Shown: positions 1-8,942 of the stretch, piece after piece
Numbering within the stretch: the stretch's first letter is position 1
Layout: the number at the start of each line of letters is the position of its first letter
Assembly: GCF_032813545.1 (NCBI RefSeq)
Contig: NZ_CP136520.1
Location: 3,528,001-3,592,000, forward strand
DNA from: Nodosilinea sp. E11
GTDB taxonomy: Bacteria > Cyanobacteriota > Cyanobacteriia > Phormidesmidales > Phormidesmidaceae
Length of the DNA: 64,000 nt
Direction of reading: 5' to 3'
Notes under the pieces: model-generated
What the model saw: only the letters and a program-made list of their open reading frames with translations
Database searches by the model: none
What the model was told of the DNA's origin: nothing
Position numbers and translations under genes: made by a program

Positions 1-426
1 AGCGTTGTAGCCCATTACTCCCAGGATGTGCCGCAGAACTAAGGTCAGGGTAGTTTTGCCGGTGCCCTGTCCTCCCAAGATGCCCTGAATGAGCGGCGCA
101 TTGAGATCGTCGCGGGCCTGCTTGAGGGTCAGGGCTAGGGGCAGCCACAGCCGCCAATATAGCCCCAGGTAGCGCTCCATGGGAGCCGGGGGCAAGGGCA
201 GGGCAGCGTGGTGGGACACGAGGGTTTGCAGCCAGTGCAGCCGCGTTTGCAGTTGGGCTTCGCCGTTGTCGGGAGTGATGCCCCAAGCCGCAGCCCGCAG
301 CGGATCGGCTAGCTCCCACGCCAGCAGCTGCTGCATCTGGTCAGAGGTCGGAGGATTGCCTGCTAGGTGGGCGATAAGAATGGGAGCGATCGCAAAATTG
401 TCTGAAGTTTCTGCCAGGTTTGCCAT
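1..426 (-). CDS. glyK: Plant-type D-glycerate 3-kinase, N-terminal part (cut by window edge)
   Basis: The minus-strand frame is open from an ATG at 426 to the window edge, giving 142 residues. It ends just after a clear P-loop (GGQGTGKTT) preceded by a helical N-terminal region with a tryptophan-rich stretch (YWRLWLPLA). This arrangement matches the plant/cyanobacterial glycerate kinase, which phosphorylates glycerate to 3-phosphoglycerate in the last step of photorespiratory carbon recovery. The C-terminal substrate-binding part lies outside the window, so the family call rests on the P-loop context and N-terminus only. The start is five bases after the stop of the upstream DUF3352 gene, so the two are probably cotranscribed. 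Confidence 0.72.
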   Translation of the reverse strand, partial: MANLAETSDNFAIAPILIAHLAGNPPTSDQMQQLLAWELADPLRAAAWGITPDNGEAQLQTRLHWLQTLVSHHAALPLPPAPMERYLGLYWRLWLPLALTLKQARDDLNAPLIQGILGGQGTGKTTLTLVLRHILGVMGYNA

Positions 427-431
427 AGCCG

Positions 432-2144
432 CTATTGGTTGCTGAGCTGAACCAGAATGCTGCCAGTCTGCATCGCATCGCTGCGATCGCGGCTGATCAG
501 GGTAATCTCTCTGAGATGCTTGAGAACGGGTTGAGCCGCTGTGCTCCACAGCCGCCACTGGGGCAGTTGGGTGGCCAAGCGGGTCTGCATTTGGGGCCAG
601 TCGATATGAATATAGCCCGTGCTGGGACCGGGTACCTGGGCCACCTGGGGCCACCAGCTCGGCCACTGGCGCGGTGCGTTCTGTGGGCCAATCACGGCGG
701 CTAGGGTGGCGGGAGAGGCGGCTAGTACTTCGTAATCATCCACCTGGGCATGGAGCCCTGCCACCTCAGCTACCACCTGCAAGGGCTGCGAACTCCGGCC
801 TTGGGGTAGCGAAAGCCGGGTCCAGGCGATCGTCGGGGTGCCTTGTAGGTCGAGGGCACCCACCCCTAAGCCATTTTTCTGAGCTAAGGCGGTGAGCGCA
901 TCGAGGGTGGTGCTCAGATGGTCGCTCTGGGGAGCTACCACCACCCAGTCAGCCGATGCCGCACTGGGTGGTGCCAGCCCTAGGCCATAGGCGCGATCGA
1001 CGCCCACTTGTAAGAGGTCGGTGGCCCCTGGCCCCAAAGCCCTGTCGATCAGGGGAGTCAGGAGCGAAGCTCCATCGCCCATGGTCGAGGTCAGAGCCAG
1101 CAGCGGCTTTAAGGTCTGCCCCAGAGCCATCAGGTCAGTACCCAGGGCGGTGACGGTCAGCGAGTCGGGCAAGTAGGGGGCGATCGCCGTCCAGTCGTCG
1201 GCATTGGCCCGCTGGGGGTGGAGCCGATGCCCCTGGGCCGCCAGCAAAGCAGTGTGACCCACCAACCCCTCACGGGTAAGCTGCCACGACATTAGCCCCC
1301 AGCCCACCTGGTCATCGGCGGCCCCGAGTTGGTCCAGGTCTAGCCCTGTGGCCTTCGCCTCAGGGTGAAGCCACTGGCTAACCGCCGGTAGGTTGAGGGC
1401 CAGCAACCCCACCCGCTGGTTGGGTAGGGCTCGTAGGGCGGTTTTGTAGCGGCGATCGCTCTGGAGGTTGAGATCGCTCGACTGAGCAGCGGTGAGGGCC
1501 TGACGCAGCACGTCGGGATGGTTGGCCGCTAGAACGTAGCGGTTGGCCACTAGGGCTGTGGCTAGCTGGGTCGTATCGGCTGTCGAAAATCGCTGGGTTC
1601 CCCGTCGAGCGTAGATCAGGCGGTTACCCGAAAAGTCTTCAAAGGTGAGGGCATCACCTGCGATCGCTCGGTTTTGCCAGTACAGCTCTAGGGCCGCCTG
1701 GGCCGCTGCGCTATCGTTGCAAGCCAGGGCCACTAGATAGCCGGGGGTGGTGCCATTGGTCGGGTCATAGTCGAGGTCGGCAGTCACTAGGGCTGCGGTC
1801 ACCTCTTCGCCCAGCCAGGGCTGAATGTCGCGGCTGTAGCTGAGGCCCGTGTTAGCTAGCAGCAATTGCTCAATCAGTTCTTGGTCGTGGCGGGTGTCTT
1901 GGCGGAGCCGGGGGGCGGCTAGATAGTCCCACAGGTTGGCGAGGCGATCGGGGCGCACCAGCACCGCCGCCACCACCGCCGACTGCTTAGGTACAAACTG
2001 AAGCGCCAAGGGTTGCGCTTGCCCACCACGCTCAATCAGATATAGGGGGTTATTGAGGGTCAAGCGCCCCAGCAGGCCCAAACCCAGCACCAGCACCAGC
2101 CCAGCGGCAATGGCAAGGGGACGAATAAACGAGCGAAACTTCAT
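432..2144 (-). CDS. DUF3352 family protein with N-terminal membrane anchor
   Basis: This is a 570-residue protein starting at MKFRSF, with GAGG a few bases upstream of the ATG; a longer start at 2171 is possible but less likely. Residues about 8-30 form one hydrophobic segment (signal anchor), and the rest is a large soluble, presumably periplasmic or lumenal, region. The body resembles the cyanobacterial DUF3352 family (early VPKQSAVVAAVLVRPD-like segment, repeated alpha/beta units, W-rich C-terminus). No catalytic motif could be recognised and the biochemical role of the family is not known. It lies immediately upstream of the glycerate kinase gene on the same strand. Confidence 0.75.
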   Translation of the reverse strand: MKFRSFIRPLAIAAGLVLVLGLGLLGRLTLNNPLYLIERGGQAQPLALQFVPKQSAVVAAVLVRPDRLANLWDYLAAPRLRQDTRHDQELIEQLLLANTGLSYSRDIQPWLGEEVTAALVTADLDYDPTNGTTPGYLVALACNDSAAAQAALELYWQNRAIAGDALTFEDFSGNRLIYARRGTQRFSTADTTQLATALVANRYVLAANHPDVLRQALTAAQSSDLNLQSDRRYKTALRALPNQRVGLLALNLPAVSQWLHPEAKATGLDLDQLGAADDQVGWGLMSWQLTREGLVGHTALLAAQGHRLHPQRANADDWTAIAPYLPDSLTVTALGTDLMALGQTLKPLLALTSTMGDGASLLTPLIDRALGPGATDLLQVGVDRAYGLGLAPPSAASADWVVVAPQSDHLSTTLDALTALAQKNGLGVGALDLQGTPTIAWTRLSLPQGRSSQPLQVVAEVAGLHAQVDDYEVLAASPATLAAVIGPQNAPRQWPSWWPQVAQVPGPSTGYIHIDWPQMQTRLATQLPQWRLWSTAAQPVLKHLREITLISRDRSDAMQTGSILVQLSNQ

Positions 2145-2309
2145 TGACCTCACGCCTAAACCCCAAAACACCCGTAGCGCGATGATTCGCGCTAACTAAT
2201 TCTTCTTAGTGTATGGCCCTGGGAGACCCGTAACTCCTCGGATGCCAACGGGCTGTTGAGAAATTAAACAATGTGAAGTCTTATTCCCAGGCGACCGGCT
2301 GAGAAGATG

Positions 2310-2981
2310 TCAAGCGGCTGGGGATTCGCCCGAGGCAGGGCCGATGGCTTGGCTGACGATCGCATTCGCCTGCTTTTCAGTGGCGGCTTTGCGCTCGCTA
2401 TGGCGATCAGTGAGATAGTCGACCTGGTCGCGCAGCAGCAGGGTAAATTTGTACAGCTCTTCCATCACATCAACGACGCGATCGCGGTAGGGCGAGTCTT
2501 TCATCGTGCCATCGTCGTTAAATTCTTGATAGGCCTTGGGCACCGACGACTGGTTCGGAATTGTAAACATGCGCATCCACCGGCCCAGCACCCGCAGAGT
2601 ATTGACCGCATTAAACGACTGCGAACCGCCGCTTACCTGCATCACCGCCAGGGTTTTGCCCTGGGTAGGCCGCACCGCCCCCAGACTCAGGGGCACCCAG
2701 TCGATCTGGTGTTTCATTAAGCCGCTGATGTTGCCGTGCATCTCGGGGCTAGACCACACCTGCCCCTCAGACCAGCTGACCAAATCTCGCAGTTCTTGCA
2801 CCTTGGGATGGCTCTCGGGCACGCTGCCGTGGAGAGGCAAATCATGGGGATGAAAGAACCGCACCTCGGCCCCCATGGCGGCAATAATTCTAGCGGCTTC
2901 TTCGGCGAGCAGGCGACTGTAGGCGCGATCGCGCAGCGAACCGTAGAGAAAGAGAATTTTAGGGGGGTGATCAAAGCTCAT
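2310..2981 (-). CDS. arsH: ArsH, NADPH-dependent FMN reductase / organoarsenical oxidase
   Basis: The 223-residue flavodoxin-like protein carries the FMN phosphate-binding loop near the N-terminus ([11 protein letters not shown], residues about 13-23), the [10 protein letters not shown] segment and [13 protein letters not shown], all typical of ArsH. ArsH proteins are FMN enzymes that oxidise trivalent organoarsenicals and can reduce quinones or metals in the cytoplasm. The gene begins three bases after the arsR stop codon, so the two are translated from one message. Length and motifs look complete. No arsenite efflux pump or arsenate reductase gene is visible in the neighbourhood, so the determinant here is minimal. 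Confidence 0.93.
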   Translation of the reverse strand: MSFDHPPKILFLYGSLRDRAYSRLLAEEAARIIAAMGAEVRFFHPHDLPLHGSVPESHPKVQELRDLVSWSEGQVWSSPEMHGNISGLMKHQIDWVPLSLGAVRPTQGKTLAVMQVSGGSQSFNAVNTLRVLGRWMRMFTIPNQSSVPKAYQEFNDDGTMKDSPYRDRVVDVMEELYKFTLLLRDQVDYLTDRHSERKAATEKQANAIVSQAIGPASGESPAA

Positions 2982-2984
2982 GGG

Positions 2985-3329
2985 TTATGGCTCAGTTGCT
3001 AATGGATCATCGGCGGGTGGCGGCTCGGCGGGCCAAATAGCCGGGTCTGCCTGGCAGCAGTCTTCCAGCAAAAATCGCAGCAGTTGATTGGTGCCCTGCC
3101 AGTCAATGGCGTAGCGCACCTGCCGCTGCACCCGCCAAGACCGCAGCAGCTTGGCCCGCTCTAACTGCGCCAGATGGCGAGATAGGGTAGAGGGGTTAAC
3201 GCCCAGGGCTTCAGCAATTTCCCCCGCCGCCAAACCCAAAGGCCCCGCTTTAACAAGGAGGCGGTACGCCGCCAGCCGAGTTTCCTGGGCTAGGGCCAGA
3301 AATGCTTTTAGAAAAAACGTTAGCTGCAT
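2985..3329 (-). CDS. arsR: ArsR family winged-helix repressor
   Basis: This 114-residue protein starts at the ATG at 3329; an upstream TTG at 3356 falls inside the operator-like repeat and is unlikely. Residues about 5-80 form an ArsR winged helix (ALAQETRLAAYRLLV; recognition helix region GVNPSTLSRHLAQL). The C-terminal tail has a CC pair (DCCQ) followed by a Pro-rich end. The usual N-terminal CxCxxC metal box of classic ArsR is absent, so the inducer-binding site probably uses the C-terminal cysteines, an arrangement found in other ArsR subfamilies (inference). It likely autoregulates the arsR-arsH operon through the inverted repeat just upstream. Confidence 0.88.
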   Translation of the reverse strand: MQLTFFLKAFLALAQETRLAAYRLLVKAGPLGLAAGEIAEALGVNPSTLSRHLAQLERAKLLRSWRVQRQVRYAIDWQGTNQLLRFLLEDCCQADPAIWPAEPPPADDPLATEP

Positions 3330-3345
3330 AGCAATCAATTTAGCA

Positions 3346-3367
3346 CAATTGCGCAATTATGCAATTG
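3346..3367. promoter_or_regulatory. Inverted repeat operator candidate upstream of arsR
   Basis: CAATTGC and GCAATTG form an exact inverted repeat with 8 bases between them, starting 17 bases upstream of the arsR ATG. The inner ATTGCGCAAT is itself a 10-base palindrome. On the minus strand a CATAAT element lies inside the repeat and could be the -10 box, which would let a bound ArsR block transcription. Assignment to ArsR is by position only. Confidence 0.5.
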
Positions 3368-3519
3368 ACGATCGAATGCTGGACCAAGGCCACTATGCTG
3401 CGATCGCCCTTTAGGCGCGGCCTTTCCCCCGGAAAAGCCAAGTCGAAAGCCCCAGCCCTGTGTTGATCGGTTTGCCGCCGTGTTATACCGAATTCGACTG
3501 GGCTAGCTCCGGTTGGGCT

Positions 3520-3542
3520 GGGCAAACACCGTTTGCCCCTAC
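3520..3542. repeat. Dispersed hairpin repeat (GGGCAAAC / GTTTGCCC then CTAC)
   Basis: An exact 8-base inverted repeat with a 3-base loop is followed by CTAC. It resembles the hairpin at 25324-25347 and shares the CCCTAC-type ending of other small repeats in the window. It sits in the roughly 310-base gap between the arsR operator and the pentapeptide-repeat gene. Confidence 0.5.
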
Positions 3543-3606
3543 GCAATCCGCCTGTTTGGAATTGGGGGTATGTGATTCGGATTTGCTCTAAAAATAACCC
3601 TGAGAC

Positions 3607-3634
3607 GGTGCATCGCTGCGCGGATGCACCCTAC
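3607..3634. repeat. Small palindromic repeat ending CACCCTAC
   Basis: GGTGCATC and GATGCACC pair around an 8-base GC-rich loop, followed by CTAC. The rest of the gap between 3368 and 3681 shows no gene or other recognisable signal. The ending is the same as in the GGTGGGCAGTGCCCACC family, suggesting a related dispersed element. Confidence 0.45.
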
Positions 3635-3681
3635 AGTTTTCATCGTTGGGGGTGTCGTCTTGGCGATATGGACAATTGGTA

Positions 3682-4350
3682 TTAGTTGTCTAGGCAAGTG
3701 CCAATCAGGCAAGCGCCTGTGAGGCTAACGCCGTCGAGTTGAGTGCTGCTCAGGTCGGCGCAGAGCAGGTTGGCACCTCCCAGCGAGGCTCCCGACAGGT
3801 TGGCCTGCCGCAGATCGGCTTCTTCGAGATTGGCATTGTCGAGCCTGGCCCCCTGCAAATCGGTCTGCGACAGGTCGGCCCCCTTGAGGTTGGTATCGCT
3901 GAGGTTAGCGCCGCGCAGATCGGCCCCGCGCAGGTCTACCCCTTGCAGGTTGACCCCCATCAGATTGCAGCCGCTCAAAAACGCTCCCGCCAGACTGACG
4001 CCGCTCAGCCGTGACCCCATGAGGTTGGCCCCGCGCAGGTTGGCCCCGCGCAGGTCGGCCCCGGTGAGATCGCACTGCATGAGGTTAGCCCCCCACAGGT
4101 TGGCCCGCAGGTCGCTGCCCACCAGGCTGGCTCCCATCAGGTTAGCCCCCTCTAGGTGAGCCTTAGCCAGCGAGGCGCGGTTGAGATCGGCCCCCATCAG
4201 GCTGGCTCCAGCGAGGTGGACGCCGGCCAAATCAGCGCCAGAGAGGTCTTCATCTTCGAGGTCAGCTCCGGCGAGATGACGGAGTTTTCCCGCTCGCAGG
4301 GCGGCAATATCTATAGAATCGCTGGGCACAGAGGTCACCACGGAGGTCAC
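3682..4350 (-). CDS. Pentapeptide-repeat protein
   Basis: From about residue 25 to the end the 222-residue protein is almost entirely A(D/N)LxX repeats (ADLAGVHLAG, ANLMGASLVG, ADLRGANLRG and so on), predicting a right-handed quadrilateral beta-helix with no other domain. No signal peptide is apparent. The function of such cyanobacterial proteins is generally unknown, and it lacks features that would mark it as a gyrase-protecting Qnr type. It starts with GTG that overlaps the TAG stop of the upstream DICT/HD gene by one base, so the two proteins are probably made by coupled translation and may act together. The repetitive composition produces long meaningless frames on the opposite strand. 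Confidence 0.85.
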   Translation of the reverse strand: MTSVVTSVPSDSIDIAALRAGKLRHLAGADLEDEDLSGADLAGVHLAGASLMGADLNRASLAKAHLEGANLMGASLVGSDLRANLWGANLMQCDLTGADLRGANLRGANLMGSRLSGVSLAGAFLSGCNLMGVNLQGVDLRGADLRGANLSDTNLKGADLSQTDLQGARLDNANLEEADLRQANLSGASLGGANLLCADLSSTQLDGVSLTGACLIGTCLDN

Positions 4351-5741
4351 TATCGAGGGAGCAGTTCAGAGGAAGCGGGGAAGACGGAAGTTTGATCGGC
4401 GATGTCGGGGTTCAATAGCCCCGACCCCAACGTAATTTTAGTCGGTATTGTGGGCAAGCTCATGCCCTGCTGGAGACCCAGCACCATTAGCTCTAGGATT
4501 TCGACTAGTTTAGGATCCCACCGTTGACCGGCTTCGGCCTGGCAGGTGCTCAATACCGTGCCGAAGATAGACAGATTGTCAGCGTTAGGAGCTTGGTCGT
4601 GGCGGGCAGCGGCCACCCGCCGCTGAAATTCGGCTACCAGCGCCAGCATGCGCGATTCTAGTGGTACGGCATCGCCGGTAAGTCCAGCGGGGTAGCCGCT
4701 GCCGTCCCAGCATTCGCCCTGGTGGGCAATGATGGCGGCCACGGCCCGCATGCGGGGCATGAGCCGCAGGGCCTGAACCTCAGGAATCAGCGGGCAGCTG
4801 GGCCCGTCCCCATCGAGCAAGGCTGAATCGGGGGCCGGGGCAATGCGGTGCAGCATCCCCGCCAGCCGCAGCCGCTGGAGTTGCCAGGCGGGCAGATCGA
4901 GGAGCTGGCCCATCATTTCTAGCAAAGACACCACTTCGCTGGCGGCCAGGGGGTTGACTGGGTCGCTAAAATCGACCAGCTGGGCCATACGCAAGAAGGC
5001 CTGAAGCTCGTTAGAAAACAAGTTTTGGTCGAGGTCGTCAACCAGGCTGTAGGCCAGGTTGCCTTGAAGGTCATTGCGGCTGTTTTGCAGGTAGTGCACG
5101 ACCTGGGTAACGGTGTGGCTAACCGCCGTTGATGCATCGTTGCGGAGAGCTGGATTTTGCTGCTTGAGGCTGGTCAGGTGGGCAGTTAGCTGGGCCTGAA
5201 GATCGGGGTTGTAGCGACCGACATGGGCGATCGCCAGTTCGATAGTTTCTGCTACCAGAGCTGAGTCAAAGGTCCAAAATCCGTAGAACTTGCGCTCTAG
5301 GTCGTGCTCGGGAACGCCGGCTTTGCCGTAGTCGGCCACCGATAGCTCTTGGCACAGCACCATAGCGGTGTAGTCGGGGGAGAGAATGATCAGGTGCCAC
5401 TCTTCGGCCACGGGGTCGTCGCTGGCCAGGTCAACTAGGGCGACATTCTCGCGCTGGCTGGTGGGGTGGTCGTGAAAGCCGGCCTCAGAGGCGGCCATAA
5501 TCACAACCTGCTGGGCTTGGTCGGCGATCGCACTGTAGCGATCGGCTTCTTGTAAATACCATTTGCCCCGCTGAAAAGCCGTAATCACGAGAGGGGCGGA
5601 GTTAGAGGTTAAAATACAGTCTTCTAAGGCGTGGCAGAGAGCAACCAGAGTATTTTTGTAGTAAACGCCATAATTTAGCGGTGTGGTGTCTGGTTCCGTG
5701 CGACCGTCGACCAACAGCTTGAGTATTGACCCTTCCAGCAT
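4350..5741 (-). CDS. DICT sensory domain protein with degenerate HD-GYP domain
   Basis: The 463-residue protein has an N-terminal DICT-like domain (about 1-180; YYKNTLVALCHALED near the start), a linker, and a C-terminal domain resembling HD-GYP phosphodiesterases. The GYP-type motif is clear (CWDGSGYPAGLTGDAVPLESRMLALVAEF), but the HHE that normally precedes it reads AHQGE, and an HD pair is not obvious upstream. Metal binding and cyclic-di-GMP hydrolysis are therefore doubtful. DICT domains are thought to sense light or other signals and are often attached to cyclic-nucleotide enzymes. It probably works with the pentapeptide-repeat protein whose start codon overlaps its stop. Confidence 0.7.
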   Translation of the reverse strand: MLEGSILKLLVDGRTEPDTTPLNYGVYYKNTLVALCHALEDCILTSNSAPLVITAFQRGKWYLQEADRYSAIADQAQQVVIMAASEAGFHDHPTSQRENVALVDLASDDPVAEEWHLIILSPDYTAMVLCQELSVADYGKAGVPEHDLERKFYGFWTFDSALVAETIELAIAHVGRYNPDLQAQLTAHLTSLKQQNPALRNDASTAVSHTVTQVVHYLQNSRNDLQGNLAYSLVDDLDQNLFSNELQAFLRMAQLVDFSDPVNPLAASEVVSLLEMMGQLLDLPAWQLQRLRLAGMLHRIAPAPDSALLDGDGPSCPLIPEVQALRLMPRMRAVAAIIAHQGECWDGSGYPAGLTGDAVPLESRMLALVAEFQRRVAAARHDQAPNADNLSIFGTVLSTCQAEAGQRWDPKLVEILELMVLGLQQGMSLPTIPTKITLGSGLLNPDIADQTSVFPASSELLPR

Positions 5742-5905
5742 TGCAGCCCTCTAAATAACCCCGGCTTAGATAATTAGGATGATAACGCAGCTCGAGCGGA
5801 GAGCGGGGGCCGCACGGCGATCGCGGGGGTATCGTTCGGGTTGAGCGGCTGGGGTTCTGGTATTGGGCCTGTTTGGCCGATCGCTGCCACAATTTGCGAG
5901 GTTGC

Positions 5906-6907
5906 CTAGCTCAGCAGGTCTGCGATCGCTCTGCGAATAAATTCCTCATCCTCGGGGTTTTGATAAGGGTTGCCCGCCCGATGGCCCCAGATTGAGGGAA
6001 TCGGGCGATATTCGGCGTTGGCGATCAGCGCCGCCTCGGCCTCGCAGTCTTCGGGGGTGAAATAGAGGTCAGTGGTGGCGGGCATAACTAGGGTTTGGGC
6101 CGTAATTGCCGCCATGGCCTTGGCATAATCGCCCTGGTAAATAGGATTGTCGCCCACGTCGCAGCGCAGCCAGGTGTCGATCATCGCCAGCAGGTTGTGG
6201 GGGTCGCGCTGGCGGTAACCCGCCTCCCAACCGCGCAAAATGTAATCTTCGAGCGAGTCGTAGCCCCAGGCCAGGTAGGGCTTAGCCCGGTAGTAGGCCT
6301 GCGAGGCCGCCCAGCTGGCGTAGATCTGGGCAAAGGTGTGAAAGCCGCGATCGGGGGTAGCCTCAAACCGTTCGCCGTTCCAGGCTGGGTCGCTGGTTAG
6401 CGCCGACCGCAAACTATAGAGAAAGAGTTTGTTGTGGTCGGTGGTTTTGGCGGTGCCGCAGAGGGTCGCAAGGCGCTGCACCCGCTCAGGGTAGATCGCC
6501 CCCCAGTGATAGCCCTGCTGGGCTCCCATCGACCAGCCGTAGACCAGGGCCAGGTGGTCAATGCCTAAGGAGTCTACGAGCTCCCTTTGGGCGCGCACGT
6601 TGTCGTAGTGGGTAAAGTAAACGCCGGGCTGGGCCACCGCCGGGCAGGTGCTGGGCGAGGTCGAGAGGCCGTTGCCAAACATATTCACCATCACCACGCA
6701 CCAGTGGCTGGGGTCGAGAATGCCGCCGGGGCGCACCAGCCAATTGACATCGGTGTGCTGCGCCCCGTAGGAGGTGGGGTAGAGAATGGCATTGCTGCGA
6801 TCGCAGTTCAACTCGCCATCGATCTGATACACCACCTCGGCCTCGGGCAGCACCACCCCGCACTGTAGCGGAAAGTCTTTGAGCGTCAACCGACTGGGAG
6901 AGGCCAT
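5906..6907 (-). CDS. Alpha/beta hydrolase of the homoserine O-acetyltransferase (MetX)-like family
   Basis: The 333-residue protein has the full alpha/beta-hydrolase triad signals: nucleophile elbow GWSMGAQQG (Ser about 145), acid TTDLYF near residue 275, and histidine SIWGHRAGNP near residue 308. The sequence VNMFGNGLSTSP and the overall layout match the MetX-like subgroup. Many members of this group are not true homoserine acetyltransferases, so the substrate is uncertain. It lies 44 bases downstream of the desaturase gene and 164 bases upstream of the DICT gene on the same strand. No second met gene is visible nearby to support a methionine role. Confidence 0.8.
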   Translation of the reverse strand: MASPSRLTLKDFPLQCGVVLPEAEVVYQIDGELNCDRSNAILYPTSYGAQHTDVNWLVRPGGILDPSHWCVVMVNMFGNGLSTSPSTCPAVAQPGVYFTHYDNVRAQRELVDSLGIDHLALVYGWSMGAQQGYHWGAIYPERVQRLATLCGTAKTTDHNKLFLYSLRSALTSDPAWNGERFEATPDRGFHTFAQIYASWAASQAYYRAKPYLAWGYDSLEDYILRGWEAGYRQRDPHNLLAMIDTWLRCDVGDNPIYQGDYAKAMAAITAQTLVMPATTDLYFTPEDCEAEAALIANAEYRPIPSIWGHRAGNPYQNPEDEEFIRRAIADLLS

Positions 6908-6951
6908 AGCGGCTCCTTGGGCTCTACAGGCTTGGGCTTGAAGTTGAGAAA

Positions 6952-7890
6952 TTATTTAAATAGAGCCGCTACAATCCCGCGATTAACCCCCACGTAGCCC
7001 GCATCAATCCGTTCAAAGTAGGGCTTGAGCTGGCCATGGGCAGCGGGCAACATCGCAAACGGAATCGACGGGTACAGGTGGTGCTCGGCGTGAAAAGGCA
7101 TGTTCCACATGATCCAGCGCAAGGGCCAGAGGGTGAGGGTGGTGCGGGTATTGATCAGCGGGTTGGCATCGTTGGGGCAGCCGGTGTGCTCGGCCAACAG
7201 CACAAACCGTAGCAGGGGTTGGCCTACCGCCAGGGGCAGCACCCAGTAGGTGATCAAAAACCAAGGATTGCCCAGCAGCGTCGAGACCCCCACGATGGCG
7301 GCATAGGTGGCAAGCTGCAACCGCACCGATCGCACGACTTCACCCTGGGCACTTGCGGGCAGATAATACATCCCTTCCAGTTGTCCCAGCGCCACCCGGC
7401 TGTGGCAGCGCACTTTGCCCATCCACCAGGGAATGCCGCTGAGCTGCCAGAGATAGTTGCCGAGGCTCGTGGGCTTGGGGTCGTCGAGCTCAGGGTCTTT
7501 GCCCGGAATTTGAGTGTAGCGGTGGTGCCACTTGTGGTAGCGCCGATAAAAGCCGCTGTTATAGAACGACAGCAGCCCGGCCAGCCAGGCCGCACCATCG
7601 TTCAGGCGGGGGTTGGCAAAGGCGGTGCGATGGCAGCACTCGTGCATGGGGCAAAACATTAACGCTAGACCCGCTCCGCAAAGTATGAGGGCAGGTAGCG
7701 CTAGCCCCAGGGGAGCCGTGCCCCATAGCCAGCCACCGAGGACGATAACGGCTAAATGACCAGCAAAGCGAACCCCGCCTGCCCAGTTAGAGCGTTGGTT
7801 GAGGGTTGTTAGGGCTTCAGCCGATAAAATTTGACGCGGCTGGGAGGGCAATGAACTCGGTTCAGCAACGGGTGTAGTATTCGTAAGCAT
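6952..7890 (-). CDS. Membrane fatty-acid desaturase family protein
   Basis: Starting at ATG 7890, this 312-residue integral membrane protein carries the three histidine boxes of the di-iron desaturase/hydroxylase superfamily: HECCH, HKWHH and HAEHH, separated by four hydrophobic segments. The first box (MHECCHRTAF) and the last (FHAEHHLYPSIPF) resemble the lipid desaturase branch rather than CrtR-type carotenoid hydroxylases. The substrate cannot be read from sequence. A longer in-frame start at 8100 would add a poorly conserved 70-residue N-terminus and is not preferred. A GntR-type regulator is transcribed divergently 256 bases away, so both may share a control region. Confidence 0.82.
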   Translation of the reverse strand: MLTNTTPVAEPSSLPSQPRQILSAEALTTLNQRSNWAGGVRFAGHLAVIVLGGWLWGTAPLGLALPALILCGAGLALMFCPMHECCHRTAFANPRLNDGAAWLAGLLSFYNSGFYRRYHKWHHRYTQIPGKDPELDDPKPTSLGNYLWQLSGIPWWMGKVRCHSRVALGQLEGMYYLPASAQGEVVRSVRLQLATYAAIVGVSTLLGNPWFLITYWVLPLAVGQPLLRFVLLAEHTGCPNDANPLINTRTTLTLWPLRWIMWNMPFHAEHHLYPSIPFAMLPAAHGQLKPYFERIDAGYVGVNRGIVAALFK

Positions 7891-8146
7891 GGTGAACGGA
7901 TGGCTAACGGAGAGTTGACAAGGGGTAATACTGAAAAAAGCAAGGGCGAGAACCTGGGCACCCATTTGCGGCTTGCCCGTGGCTGACGTTGCCCTAACGA
8001 CCCGCTGGCTGAGCTGCCAGCCAAAACAACCATTACTTAACTTGTTATGACAAGTGAGTTTAGCACAGTTGCCTATGGCTGACAAAGCCATGTCTGGCAA
8101 TCCTGACCCTGAGCCTGTTTGAGGCTAACTACCGCTTGCGCTAATC

Positions 8147-8866
8147 ATGTCTACTCCCCTGCACATCAGTATTTCGGAAAAGCTGCGCCACCAAATTCAG
8201 GTGGGGGAGTATGCGGCGGGCGATCGCCTGCCCAGTGAGCACCAGCTGATGGAAACCTTTGGCGTTAGCCGCATTACCGCTCGCCAGGCGGTAGCCAATT
8301 TGGTCAGCCAGGGGCTAGCGATCGCCTACCGAGGCAAAGGCGTCTTTGTCACGCCGCAGAAAAAGGTCACCTACTCGCTCTCTAGTCCGCTGGTGTTTCT
8401 AGAGCAAGATATGACCCGTCAGGGAGTAGTCTTCTCCTTTGAAAATTTGGAGTTTGAGCCGATTCTGGCTCCGACCGAGGTGGCGGCTATTCTAGAAATC
8501 CCAACCCAGTCTCAGGTCTATCGGCAAAAAAAGCTGTTTCGCATGGATGGAGCCGCCGGAGCGGTAGATGTTTCTTATCTGGTGGCCGATCTGGGGCAGC
8601 GATTTGCGTCACTGCTAGAGCAGCAAATGACCTTCCCTACCCTGGCCCAACATGGCATTCCCATCGACCGGCTCGATGGTGTAGTTGAGTGTACCCACGC
8701 TGACTATGACCTCAGCGGCTATCTGGAGGTCCCCCTAGGGCACGCGCTCATGGTCTACCGCTACACAGCCTACTCCCGCCATCAGCAGCCGGTGCTCCAC
8801 GGGGCCACCATTTCGCGGGCCGATCGCTTCTGCTATTCGCTGAGTACCCAGGCCCAGCCGGAATGA
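8147..8866 (+). CDS. GntR family regulator with UTRA ligand-binding domain (HutC-like)
   Basis: The 239-residue protein has an N-terminal GntR winged helix (about 5-72; LRHQIQVGEYAAGDRLPSE and VSRITARQAVANL) and a C-terminal UTRA domain (about 90-235) that binds a small-molecule effector in HutC-type regulators. The effector here is unknown. It is followed by a BT1-type transporter gene on the same strand; the intended start of that gene is 76 bases after this stop, so they may be cotranscribed and the transporter substrate may be the ligand (inference). The desaturase gene is divergent. Confidence 0.88.
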   Translation: MSTPLHISISEKLRHQIQVGEYAAGDRLPSEHQLMETFGVSRITARQAVANLVSQGLAIAYRGKGVFVTPQKKVTYSLSSPLVFLEQDMTRQGVVFSFENLEFEPILAPTEVAAILEIPTQSQVYRQKKLFRMDGAAGAVDVSYLVADLGQRFASLLEQQMTFPTLAQHGIPIDRLDGVVECTHADYDLSGYLEVPLGHALMVYRYTAYSRHQQPVLHGATISRADRFCYSLSTQAQPE

Positions 8867-8942
8867 TCGCCCATTGGGGCGGCGGCCTCAACTTGTGGCC
8901 TTACCTTTAGAGGGACCTCTTTCAGGAGAGCTGCGATCGCCC

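Noticed and set aside
3330..3356. Upstream TTG start for arsR
   Set aside because: It would place the N-terminus inside the inverted-repeat operator and adds residues unlike ArsR.
3743..4159. 138-codon Arg/Pro/Leu-rich frame opposite the pentapeptide-repeat gene
   Set aside because: The repetition of the pentapeptide gene keeps other frames open by chance.
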